A DNA stretch of 35,927 nt from Desulfobacterales bacterium (GTDB lineage: Bacteria > Desulfobacterota > Desulfobacteria > Desulfobacterales > JARGFK01), in contig JARGFK010000043.1 of NCBI GenBank assembly GCA_029211065.1, positions 1-35,927 of the forward strand. Direction: 5' to 3'. This document shows positions 25,028-32,460 of this stretch, piece by piece. The notes under the pieces are model-generated. The model was not told where the DNA came from, made no database searches, and saw only the letters and a program-made list of their open reading frames with translations. How positions within the stretch are numbered: the stretch's first letter is position 1; each line of letters starts with the position of its first letter. Made by a program: the position numbers and the translations under genes.

Positions 25028-25996
25028 ATGACGACAAGCGACTCGGTAGAAAAAAAGCCTCTATGGTTGTTAATCGAAGAGAAGATCCTCGGGCTCGATT
25101 CCCAGGACCTTTCAGGGGAAAGCCTGGAAGCATCGATTCAACGGATTGCGGGTGAACTTGACAATACAGGCTTCAATGTTTCGCGTTACGGCGGCCATAT
25201 GCTTCAATTGAGATGGGCAATGAATGAAGCCCACAAAGTCGGAAGGCCCCTTCTGAGGGATTTCAACACTGCGATCGCTGCCCTTACGCTGGAGGACGCG
25301 GCCAACCCCTATTCTGCAACGGATAAGCTCATCAACGACATCGGCAAAACGTGGCCGGAACTCCAAAAATCCGAACGCAGACCGGATGTGATACGGATGG
25401 TCGAGAAGACAAAACTCGACCTGCTCACTGCCAAGGCAAAAGGCCTGCCGAACGATGAAGGCATCCGATTGCTCATTGAGGAAAAAGTGGCTCCCGAGGC
25501 GATCACCAGGGCGCTGGACATTACCGCAGAAAAGCTGGAACAGATCAACGCCTTGATAAAAAAGGAGCGCGCAGAGAAAGCAAGGGTAGCCGCCCTGCTC
25601 GAGGCGGTAGCGGACAAGTCCAGCGAAGAAAAAGTGAAGCACCTTTTTACGAACAACGTCTCCGAAAAATTGATCATCGCGATGGCACAAGTTGACCAGA
25701 ACGCGATCAATAGTGTCAAACAGACAATGGAAGCGGAGCTAAAGGAAAAACAAAGGCTGGAAGCAGAAGAAGCCGCCCGGAAAAAGGAAGTGGCGGCCGG
25801 ACCGGCGCTGGATGATATCCCGCCGGACAAGATGCTCGAATACATTGAGTCCATCCGCGAAATCATGGAATTCAGCGATCAAGAGAAAGAAATCAGAGTG
25901 ATGTGCGAGCAAAGCTCCATCCCCAAGAGCCTTGTGGACATTGCCGTTTCGGAGCCCGGCAGACTGGATGAGCTCGAAAAAAAGGCGCAGGGATAA
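25028..25996 (+). CDS. Uncharacterised 322-residue helical protein, repeat-flanked
   Basis: I do not recognise a family. The protein is soluble, very rich in Lys, Glu and Ala, and almost wholly helical. Residues 1-125 look globular (LSGESLEASIQRIAGELD, RYGGHMLQLRWAMNEAH). About 180-260 is probably coiled coil (KKERAEKARVAALLEAVADK, EAELKEKQRLEAEEAARKKE). The C-terminus has a further helical unit (LEYIESIREIMEFSDQEKEI). There is no signal or membrane segment. AAAAAGGAG gives a strong ribosome site, and a good promoter stands at 24884. The gene with its promoter is bracketed by similar palindromic repeats at 24796 and 26021. A structural or adaptor role is possible. Confidence 0.8.
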   Translation: MTTSDSVEKKPLWLLIEEKILGLDSQDLSGESLEASIQRIAGELDNTGFNVSRYGGHMLQLRWAMNEAHKVGRPLLRDFNTAIAALTLEDAANPYSATDKLINDIGKTWPELQKSERRPDVIRMVEKTKLDLLTAKAKGLPNDEGIRLLIEEKVAPEAITRALDITAEKLEQINALIKKERAEKARVAALLEAVADKSSEEKVKHLFTNNVSEKLIIAMAQVDQNAINSVKQTMEAELKEKQRLEAEEAARKKEVAAGPALDDIPPDKMLEYIESIREIMEFSDQEKEIRVMCEQSSIPKSLVDIAVSEPGRLDELEKKAQG

Positions 25997-26020
25997 CAGG
26001 CATATGCTCTCCGTGTTTTA

Positions 26021-26072
26021 ACGTCCATTGGATTATTGATTATCAGGTGCGCAACAGTAATCCAATGGACGT
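26021..26072. repeat. 15-bp perfect inverted repeat, copy B
   Basis: ACGTCCATTGGATTA (26021-26035) pairs exactly with TAATCCAATGGACGT (26058-26072); the 22-base loop carries TTATCAGGTG. It resembles copy A at 24796-24854 in ends and core. It sits 24 bases after the 322-residue gene, where it might also stop transcription. Confidence 0.8.
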
Positions 26073-26122
26073 CCTTTACTGCCCCGTCCCTTCCTGCCCG
26101 CAACTCGCTCGTTTTTTTTCAA

Positions 26123-26146
26123 TTTTCGATTGGTAACAATCGAAAA
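26123..26146. promoter_or_regulatory. Tight 10-bp hairpin upstream of the iron-ADH gene
   Basis: TTTTCGATTG (26123-26132), loop GTAA, CAATCGAAAA (26137-26146), perfect pairing, preceded by a T run. It lies 60 bases before the ADH start. It may be an operator palindrome or leader hairpin; the T run before and A run after also allow a terminator reading on the minus strand. Confidence 0.55.
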
Positions 26147-26206
26147 ATTATACGATTATTTAAGGACATCCCGATTTTCACGAACGCAAAAAGAGGAGCT
26201 GCACCC

Positions 26207-27379
26207 ATGACCCCTGCCTATTCATCGAAAACCCATATCTCATATTCCCCCAACAAGATTGTCCTGGGTGTCGATTCCGCCGCGCGAACCGCCGCTGAAG
26301 TGCGCCGGCTGGGAGGTTCCAGGGTTCTACTCGTGACAGACCCCGGCGTCATCCAGGCCGGTCTGACCCGGACAGTTGAAGCTTCATTTCAAGCCGAAGC
26401 CATCCCCTATGTTCTATATGACCGGGTTGAACCCGAACCGCCCTCCCGGATCATCGATCAGGGCGCCCGGATTTTCAAGTCTGAGGACTGCGACCTGGTG
26501 GTGGGTATCGGCGGCGGCAGTTCCCTTGATGTCGCCAAGGGAATTTCGATCCTCAGCGCTAATGGGGGCTCTATCCTGGATTATATCGGTGCGGATCTTG
26601 TTCCCAAAAAAGGGGCGCCGATGGTCCTGCTGCCCACAACCGCGGGCACGGGCAGTGAGGTCACGCGGGTCCTGGTCATGACGGACGAACGGCAAAATAC
26701 CAAGAATGTGGTCTTCACCCCTTTTGCCCTGGCCGACACGGCCATCATCGACCCTCGCTTGACCGTGAGCATGCCGCCGCATGTTACGGCCGACACCGGC
26801 ATGGACGCCCTGGTACACGCTGTTGAAACCTATGTTTCCATGAATGCGACGGAATTCTCGGATGTCTGGGCTGAAAAGGCCATCGCGTTGATCGGCCGCT
26901 ATCTGCCGGTGGCCTGGGCCAAGGGCGCCAACCTTGAAGCCCCTTATTACATGTCCTTAGGGGCCACTTTGGCAGGCCTGGCTTTTACCAGCGGCGGTCT
27001 GGGGGCGGTTCACGCCCTGGCTTATCCCCTGGGAACGGAATATCACATGACCCACGGCCGGACCAATGCCATTATGCTGCCGCATGTCATGCAGTTCAAC
27101 CTGTCCGGAAATCCTGAAAAATACGCCGTGATTGCCGCTTTGCTGGGGCGGGAGATTGAAGGGCTTTCACCGATGGCGGCGGCCTTGCTGGCCGTGGAAG
27201 CGGTACTGGAACTGCAGGCGTCTATTGACGTGTCCAGTCGCATGCGTGATTATGATATTCCGGAAACAGACCTTTCCAAGCTGACGGAAGGCGCCATGAA
27301 ACAATCCCGTCTTTTTATTCCCAACCCGAGAGATCTGACGAAAGACAATGTCCGCGCCATATATCAGGAAGCGTTCTAA
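26207..27379 (+). CDS. Iron-containing (group III) alcohol dehydrogenase
   Basis: A 390-residue NAD(P)-dependent metal alcohol dehydrogenase. Motifs: VVGIGGGSSLDVAKG for cofactor binding, PTTAGTGSEVT, the metal-site helix DTGMDALVHAVETYVS with Asp and His, GGLGAVHALAYPLG and HMTHGRTNAIMLPHV with the remaining His ligands. Length is normal for the family. The start at 26207 has GAGGAG upstream; the frame reaches back to 26036, but that part overlaps the repeat. It could reduce aldehydes or oxidise primary or secondary alcohols. It ends at a strong bidirectional terminator shared with the TSUP gene. Confidence 0.9.
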   Translation: MTPAYSSKTHISYSPNKIVLGVDSAARTAAEVRRLGGSRVLLVTDPGVIQAGLTRTVEASFQAEAIPYVLYDRVEPEPPSRIIDQGARIFKSEDCDLVVGIGGGSSLDVAKGISILSANGGSILDYIGADLVPKKGAPMVLLPTTAGTGSEVTRVLVMTDERQNTKNVVFTPFALADTAIIDPRLTVSMPPHVTADTGMDALVHAVETYVSMNATEFSDVWAEKAIALIGRYLPVAWAKGANLEAPYYMSLGATLAGLAFTSGGLGAVHALAYPLGTEYHMTHGRTNAIMLPHVMQFNLSGNPEKYAVIAALLGREIEGLSPMAAALLAVEAVLELQASIDVSSRMRDYDIPETDLSKLTEGAMKQSRLFIPNPRDLTKDNVRAIYQEAF

Positions 27380-27429
27380 ATTGAAGAACCCCGCAGTTCC
27401 GGCATGGCGGGACTGCGGGGTTCTTCAAT
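27380..27429. terminator. Bidirectional rho-independent terminator
   Basis: ATTGAAGAACCCCGCAGT (27380-27397) pairs perfectly with 27412-27429, an 18-bp GC-rich stem with further pairing towards the loop. It fills the whole gap between the convergent ADH and TSUP genes, beginning directly after the ADH stop and touching the TSUP stop codon. The flanking AATT gives short T tails on both strands. Confidence 0.85.
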
Positions 27430-28232
27430 TACAGTACTGAAACCAACATTCTGACACTTAAAATGATCAGCAATACGGCAAATACCTTTTTCAGGGTCGA
27501 TACGGGTAATCTGTGGGATAACCTGGCGCCATAGGGCGCTGCGAAGAAGCTGGTTGTGGAAATGAGCAATGCGGCCGGCAAATAGACGAAACCGAACGTA
27601 TATTCCCCCGGCGACGTATTTGCCCAGCCATTTACTAGATAGCCGATGGTTCCCGCGATTGAAATCGGAAAGCCGATGGCGGCCGAGGTGCCGATGGCTT
27701 TTTTTATTTCGACATTCTGCCATGTAAGGTAGGGTACGGTTAATGCGCCGCCGCCGATGGAGACGAGCGCGGATATAGCGCCGATTCCGGAACCCGCTAT
27801 AAACAATCCGGTATTTCCTGCCAACTCTCTGCTTGGCTTTGGCTTTTTGTTTAGAAACATTTGACTGGACACATACGCCATGAACAAGGAAAAAAAGATC
27901 GCAAGATAAAATGAGCTCAAGTAAGAGGCGATAAACGTAGCGAGAAAGGTTCCCAAGATAATGCCGATGGACATCCCCCTGACGACTTTCCATATGACGC
28001 TGCTCCTTGAAGCGTGCGCACGGAAACTTGAAAAGGTGGTGATTATCATGGAAGCCATTGATGTACCCAAAGCTAAATGAACCACAGTATCGACGGATAC
28101 ACCATTGATTAGAAAAATCGACGTCAGCACCGGCACCATTATTCCGCCGCCGCCGACGCCCAATAGCCCTGCCATAAACCCGACGAAACAACCGATCAGC
28201 AAAAATAACAATATCAATTCAATTTCCAACAA
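27429..28232 (-). CDS. TauE/SafE family (TSUP) anion exporter
   Basis: A 267-residue inner-membrane protein with about eight hydrophobic helices. Both halves carry the family's Gly-rich motif: MAGLLGVGGGGIMVPVL and SALVSIGGGALTVPYL. Family members export sulfite, sulfoacetate or other small anions. The start is TTG at 28232 with GAGG eight bases upstream. The nearest upstream gene on the same strand is the flavoprotein, which ends at 28346, so co-transcription is possible. A link to sulfonate metabolism via the ComDE-like genes 9 kb away is only speculative. Confidence 0.9.
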   Translation of the reverse strand: MLEIELILLFLLIGCFVGFMAGLLGVGGGGIMVPVLTSIFLINGVSVDTVVHLALGTSMASMIITTFSSFRAHASRSSVIWKVVRGMSIGIILGTFLATFIASYLSSFYLAIFFSLFMAYVSSQMFLNKKPKPSRELAGNTGLFIAGSGIGAISALVSIGGGALTVPYLTWQNVEIKKAIGTSAAIGFPISIAGTIGYLVNGWANTSPGEYTFGFVYLPAALLISTTSFFAAPYGARLSHRLPVSTLKKVFAVLLIILSVRMLVSVL

Positions 28233-28345
28233 TTCAACCTCAAAAAAAGAACTCCAGTATAACCTTTCGACCTTGAAAGATATATGTTTTGCCGGGAATC
28301 CGTTGAACGCCCGTATCCATGGGATGAAATGCTTTTTGGATTATC

Positions 28346-29962
28346 TCAATGATCGTCTACGGGAACGATGCGGCTGATCTTCGGATCACCGTCGGCCATA
28401 TGGACGAAAATGGCCTTGAGCCAGCCGGGCGCCTCGGACGGAAAATCTTCCCGGAAATGAGACCCGCGGCTTTCAGTCCGCGACAAGGCCGCAAGGACAA
28501 TGGCCTTGCCGCTCAGGGCCGCGTTTTTCAGTTCCAAAAGCCGGCACAGCTCCAGCGGGGCGCGCGCTGAGAGGCCCTTTAGTTTGTGTAAAGTATCATC
28601 CATTACAGCCAGGGCTTCATCCAGATTAGCGCCGCTTCGGACAATTCCAGCCTTATGCCACATGACCTGTTTGAGCTTTTCGGTGAGCGCACGATAATTT
28701 CCGCTGCCTTTAGCGCCGGGATCAACGGCCCGCAGCCGTCTTTCCATGGCGGCTTTGGCCGGTTTACGCACATCGACCCCCGACGCCCGGGAAGCGGCAT
28801 GTTCCAGTGCGGAAAGAGCGGCCAGCTCCCCGAACACCAGCCCTTCGGACAAGGCGTTTCCGCCCATGCGATTGGACCCGTGAATACCGCCCACAACCTC
28901 ACCGGCCGCAAACAGCCCCTTAAGGCGGGTGCATCCGCCGGCATCGATTACCAGCCCGCCCATGGTATGATGGCAGGCCGGCGTGATCTTTATCGGCTCG
29001 GTATCGTATGCGATCTTTTTTCGAAAGCGGGCCTTGAGGTCTTCGCTGATGGGCAACTGCGACTCGTCCGTTCCCCTTATGTCCAGCAGCAACGCATTGT
29101 CGACCCCGTTTCCCATGGCGATTTCTCGAAAAAGGGCCTGGGACAGACCGTCCCGGCAGACAATGACAATGGGTTTGAGATGGAGCGCGTATTTTTCCTT
29201 GATGTCTTCGCCCTTCCGGTTGACGATCTTTCCCAGATCGCCAAAAAAGGCCGGCAGGAGCATATGGCAGCGGCCGCCCCCCGCGTAAATCAACGGGTAA
29301 AACTGCACGAACTCCATGTCCCGGAGCTCCAGTCCGGCCGCCAGGGCCAGGGCATAACCGTCTCCGGTTGTTCCCGGGGCGTTGTCGTTCCGGGCGTAGA
29401 TAAACCCGGCCCCGCCTGTTGCCAGCACCACCGCCCCGGACCGGAAAGCATAAAATTCACCGGTCCGTTTATGAAACCCGACCGCCCCCAGGCAGGCGGA
29501 ACCGTCCGTCAATAAATCCGTAACCATCACGTTTTCAACAAAGTCCACGCCGGTCTCCCGGCAGGCCTTTACCAGCACCCGCGAAAGGTTAGGGCCGCCC
29601 AGGAGCGCATCGGTGCGAAAGTAAAATCCGGTCTTATGAAATTGTCCGGCGAGTCCTCTTTGATTAAGCGCTTTGATTTTTTCAGGCGCCAGATCCACGA
29701 AACGCTTTACCAGTGCACGGTCGTTGAGCATATTGCCGCTTTCCAGGGTCTTGCGAAAATGTGCTTCGGCGCTGAACTGGCCGACGGCGTGGGTGAATGC
29801 GCCGCCGGCCAGGATCGTGTTGTTGGCCTTGCCCATGGGGGATTTCGAAAGCAATAGCGTTTTTTTTCCATTGGCTGCGACGGTTATGGCTGCCTGGAGA
29901 CCGGCGATGCCGCTTCCGATGACAAGCACGTCCGTGTCGATGATCGTAAGGCTGTTTATCAT
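28346..29962 (-). CDS. Fumarate-reductase/aspartate-oxidase-like flavoprotein
   Basis: A 538-residue FAD protein of the SdhA/FrdA/NadB superfamily. It has the FAD motif VLVIGSGIAGLQAA, ILAGGAF, VVLATGGAGFIY, the substrate-site His in CHHTMGGLVID, the second FAD motif GLFAAGEVVGGIHGSNRMGGNALSE and a helical C-terminal domain. The stretch that carries the proton-donor Arg in fumarate reductases (CRGEGG) reads AFFGDLGK here, so that Arg is absent. The covalent-FAD His of SdhA is also not seen. No iron-sulfur or membrane partner is adjacent. GGAG lies five bases before the start. A 2-hydroxyacid or amino-acid oxidoreductase function is possible, but the substrate is unknown. Confidence 0.85.
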   Translation of the reverse strand: MINSLTIIDTDVLVIGSGIAGLQAAITVAANGKKTLLLSKSPMGKANNTILAGGAFTHAVGQFSAEAHFRKTLESGNMLNDRALVKRFVDLAPEKIKALNQRGLAGQFHKTGFYFRTDALLGGPNLSRVLVKACRETGVDFVENVMVTDLLTDGSACLGAVGFHKRTGEFYAFRSGAVVLATGGAGFIYARNDNAPGTTGDGYALALAAGLELRDMEFVQFYPLIYAGGGRCHMLLPAFFGDLGKIVNRKGEDIKEKYALHLKPIVIVCRDGLSQALFREIAMGNGVDNALLLDIRGTDESQLPISEDLKARFRKKIAYDTEPIKITPACHHTMGGLVIDAGGCTRLKGLFAAGEVVGGIHGSNRMGGNALSEGLVFGELAALSALEHAASRASGVDVRKPAKAAMERRLRAVDPGAKGSGNYRALTEKLKQVMWHKAGIVRSGANLDEALAVMDDTLHKLKGLSARAPLELCRLLELKNAALSGKAIVLAALSRTESRGSHFREDFPSEAPGWLKAIFVHMADGDPKISRIVPVDDH

Positions 29963-29995
29963 GTAATCTCCATTATAATTTTCGGGTTTGGGAGG

Positions 29996-30832
29996 TTAAA
30001 TCTGCCCTTGGAAGACCTTTAGAAGTTCCCGTTCGTAGGGAATCTGCCTGCCTTGTGAAATGCAAAACTTTTTTACCGGGGCGGCATCCTCGATTTTTTG
30101 TCGCAGCAGGGCTAAGAGGGCCTTGGCAATAATACCGGCGCTTTTAACGGCGTTTTCTTCGGAATCCCGAAACCCCTGCTCTTTGATTTCGAGTTGGATC
30201 GATTCTGCCTGATCAAAGCCATACCCCTGCCGGACAAACCATTGATTAAAGCGTTTTGAATCCCGGCCGCGATAGTTTGCGCCTTCTTTACGGGTAATGA
30301 GGGCGGTCATGCCGCCGGCTGTGAGCTGATCCCTGAACGTCTCCACGGTTTCCTGCCGGGCGGTGGGCCGGTCCCGGGTTTCGCCCGTTTTTGGGTCCGC
30401 GCCCTGGCCGTATCCGATAAACGCATCTATCCTTTCAGGCCTCCCGGCAAACAGCCCCTGGTCGATATGCTCCCGGCCGTGGGACACTGCCTTGTCGTCC
30501 GCGATCCCGTGCACCCAGACAATGACTGTTTTTAGGCTGTTCTTAACGGTTTCAGCGATTCGATCAAAATATGCCGATACTTTTCCGGCATGATCGATCC
30601 TGAAAAGATCGAGGTGGTATTTTTCAAAGCTTTTTGTAATGTCCCCTTTGGGTTTGAAAAAGCGGTCGTTGATGACGGCGGTGCAGCCGAGTTCGCGCTG
30701 AACTTCCGCGGCAATAACGCCTGTCCGCACGTCGTTTTGATATTCCCCGTCGATCACTGGGCCGTGGGGCGCGACGATCAGAATGTCGGTTGAACCCGGT
30801 ATAAATCGAATTCCGCTGTCTCTTTCTGTCAT
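29996..30832 (-). CDS. Uncharacterised protein, possibly N-formylglutamate-amidohydrolase-like
   Basis: A 278-residue soluble protein. DILIVAPHGP near the N-terminus, a nearby NDVRTGVIAAEVQRELGC, IVWVHGI in the middle and the phrase YRGRDSKRFNQWF resemble metal-dependent amidohydrolases of the N-formylglutamate/polyglutamate hydrolase fold, in which His residues bind zinc. The match is by overall look only, and I am not sure of it. The flavoprotein follows 33 bases downstream on the same strand, suggesting a joint operon in which a hydrolase could supply an amino or hydroxy acid to the oxidase. Confidence 0.6.
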   Translation of the reverse strand: MTERDSGIRFIPGSTDILIVAPHGPVIDGEYQNDVRTGVIAAEVQRELGCTAVINDRFFKPKGDITKSFEKYHLDLFRIDHAGKVSAYFDRIAETVKNSLKTVIVWVHGIADDKAVSHGREHIDQGLFAGRPERIDAFIGYGQGADPKTGETRDRPTARQETVETFRDQLTAGGMTALITRKEGANYRGRDSKRFNQWFVRQGYGFDQAESIQLEIKEQGFRDSEENAVKSAGIIAKALLALLRQKIEDAAPVKKFCISQGRQIPYERELLKVFQGQI

Positions 30833-31352
30833 TCTATTTCAGTTTCGTTTATAGTCCCGGGGAAGTTGTTTACAAATTGTACCGATGATAACCGCTTTTA
30901 TCCGTATGGGTCTTTGCGGATCTGAATGCTTTGGCCTTTTTGCTCCGATCCTGCTACAGTTGACAGACAGACCGATCATGGATTGTTGCGCTTCAAATCA
31001 CCCTAAATCATATTGTTTTTATCAATTCGGCATTTCAATAACAATAAAAATGTTTGTTGTGCATAGATGAACATCAAAACGTCTTCCCGCCCATGGGGTA
31101 AACCGGGGTTTGTGGGCGAATAGTACCTGTGTAAAATGATCCGCCTTTATGCCCGGCAGGCAACGCTCATTCGCCTATATACTGATGGGGCGCAGCGGTT
31201 TAAGGGGAATGGGCCCGCTGCTGCAATCCAGCTTTTGACCTTTAGTCCTTTTTAGACTATACCGAAAAGGAAAACATGCCCGCAAGGACTCAACAACCGG
31301 GAGCGGTTCACTGGTCAAAACGCGCATCAAGGCAACCCTATGGAGGCGAGAT
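30833..31352. other. 520-base gap between divergent genes
   Basis: No gene is evident. Nested short inverted repeats occur: CGCCCA/TGGGCG around 31088-31118 enclosing AAACC/GGTTT, and GCAGCGG (about 31194) with CCGCTGC (about 31217). The structured stretch may be a leader of the NHL gene at 31353, but it matches no riboswitch class I know. No clear -35/-10 pair found. Confidence 0.4.
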
Positions 31353-32314
31353 ATGAAAGTAGGCAGCGGCGATTTTATCTATGAGGTCATTCACAACTGG
31401 GGTCGGTTGCCGGCCGGCTGGTCGTTGGGAAGCGTGCCCAACGGGGCTTGCGATTCCCAGGGCAGGGTCTATGTATTCACGAGAAGCGAGCATCCGGTGC
31501 TTGTCTTTGATCCGGACGGACGTTTTCTCGGCTCCTGGGGCGAGGACATTTTCAGTCGTCCCCATGGCATTCTGATCACCCCGGACGACATTGCCTACTG
31601 CACGGACGACAAGGATCATACGGTGCGCAAATGCACCCTGGACGGCAAGGTGTTGATGACTTTGGGAACAAAAGACCAGCCCACCGACACCGGCTACGAT
31701 GGGAAAAACTGGCGCACGATAAAGAAAAGCGGCCCGCCCTTTCACCGACCCACCAACCTCGCCCTTTCCCCCGGGGGTGATATGTATGTGAGCGACGGCT
31801 ACGGCAACGCGCGCGTCCACAAGTTCTCGCCCGAAGGAAAGCTGCTTTTCTCCTGGGGAGAACCGGGCGACGGCCCCGGCCAGTTCGCCATCGTCCATTC
31901 CGTTCGCACGGACAAAAAGGGATTGTCTACATCGCTGACAGGGAAAACGCCCGCATCCAGTTGTTTACCCCCGAGGGTAAATTTATCACCCAGTGGACGG
32001 ACATGCAGAAGCCCCAGGGATTCTACATGGGTCCGGATGGGCTGCTCTATACCACTGAAAAGCCGGTGAAGCGGCCCGACGGAAAGGCGCCGGGATACCT
32101 GCCGCCCCGGGTGAGCATCTGGAATACGGACGGAAAGCTCCTGGCCCGCTGGGGCGGGGAAGATCTCACGAAACCGGGCAACTTTTTCGCGCCCCACGGC
32201 ATCTGGGGGGATGCCCGCGGAGATCTCTATATCGGCGAGCTGTCGACCGACGCCTTGCGGGGCGACGCCCCGGGGGACTATCCGCTCCTGCACAAACTGG
32301 TGCGGGTAAAATAA
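31353..32314 (+). pseudogene. NHL-repeat beta-propeller protein, frameshifted paralogue
   Basis: A paralogue of the propeller at 8167-9159. It reads YEVIHNWGRLPAGW, SEHPVLVFDPDGRFLGSWGE, SRPHGILITPDDIAYCTDD and VSDGYGNARVHKFSPEG in one frame, then breaks after VHSVRTDKKG. The other frame continues IVYIADRENARIQLFTPEG to the end at LLHKLVRVK. Adding one base in the AAAAAGGG run near 31914-31921 restores a single protein of about 320 residues, close to the 330 of the paralogue. The start has GGAGG six bases upstream. Single-base loss in a homopolymer suggests sequencing error or recent inactivation. Confidence 0.83.
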
Positions 32315-32375
32315 GGCCGCGAAAAGGCGGAAAGCTTGGAGGCTGGGATGCCTGGAAGCCGCAAGGGCTGGGGAA

Positions 32376-32408
32376 TATACTGCCATGCCTGGGTCGGCAT
32401 GGCATCCC
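32376..32408. terminator. Hairpin downstream of the NHL paralogue
   Basis: GCCATGCC (32382-32389) pairs with GGCATGGC (32396-32403), loop TGGGTC, and TCCCCA follows with a matching TGGGGA slightly upstream. It lies between the NHL gene and hrpB. There is no T tail on the plus strand, so its role as terminator is uncertain. Confidence 0.5.
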
Positions 32409-32460
32409 CAAAAAGTCCGGACACAGGTTCCCGTTCGCCCGCAAATAACAATTTTACCGG

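Noticed and set aside
26036-26206. Longer N-terminus for the iron-ADH
   Set aside because: It would start inside the inverted repeat and read through a hairpin; the GAGGAG site and family alignment favour 26207.
27376-28191. 271-residue minus-strand frame over the TSUP gene
   Set aside because: Arg/His-rich out-of-frame reading of the same strand; the true frame has clear membrane helices.
28655-29515. 286-residue open frame on the plus strand
   Set aside because: Antisense to the flavoprotein, whose motifs are clear; no ribosome site and no domain look.
31080-31260. Possible cobalamin-type riboswitch
   Set aside because: It has GGGGAA, GGCCCGCTGCTGC and several stems, but the conserved B12-box order is not there and the downstream gene is an NHL protein.
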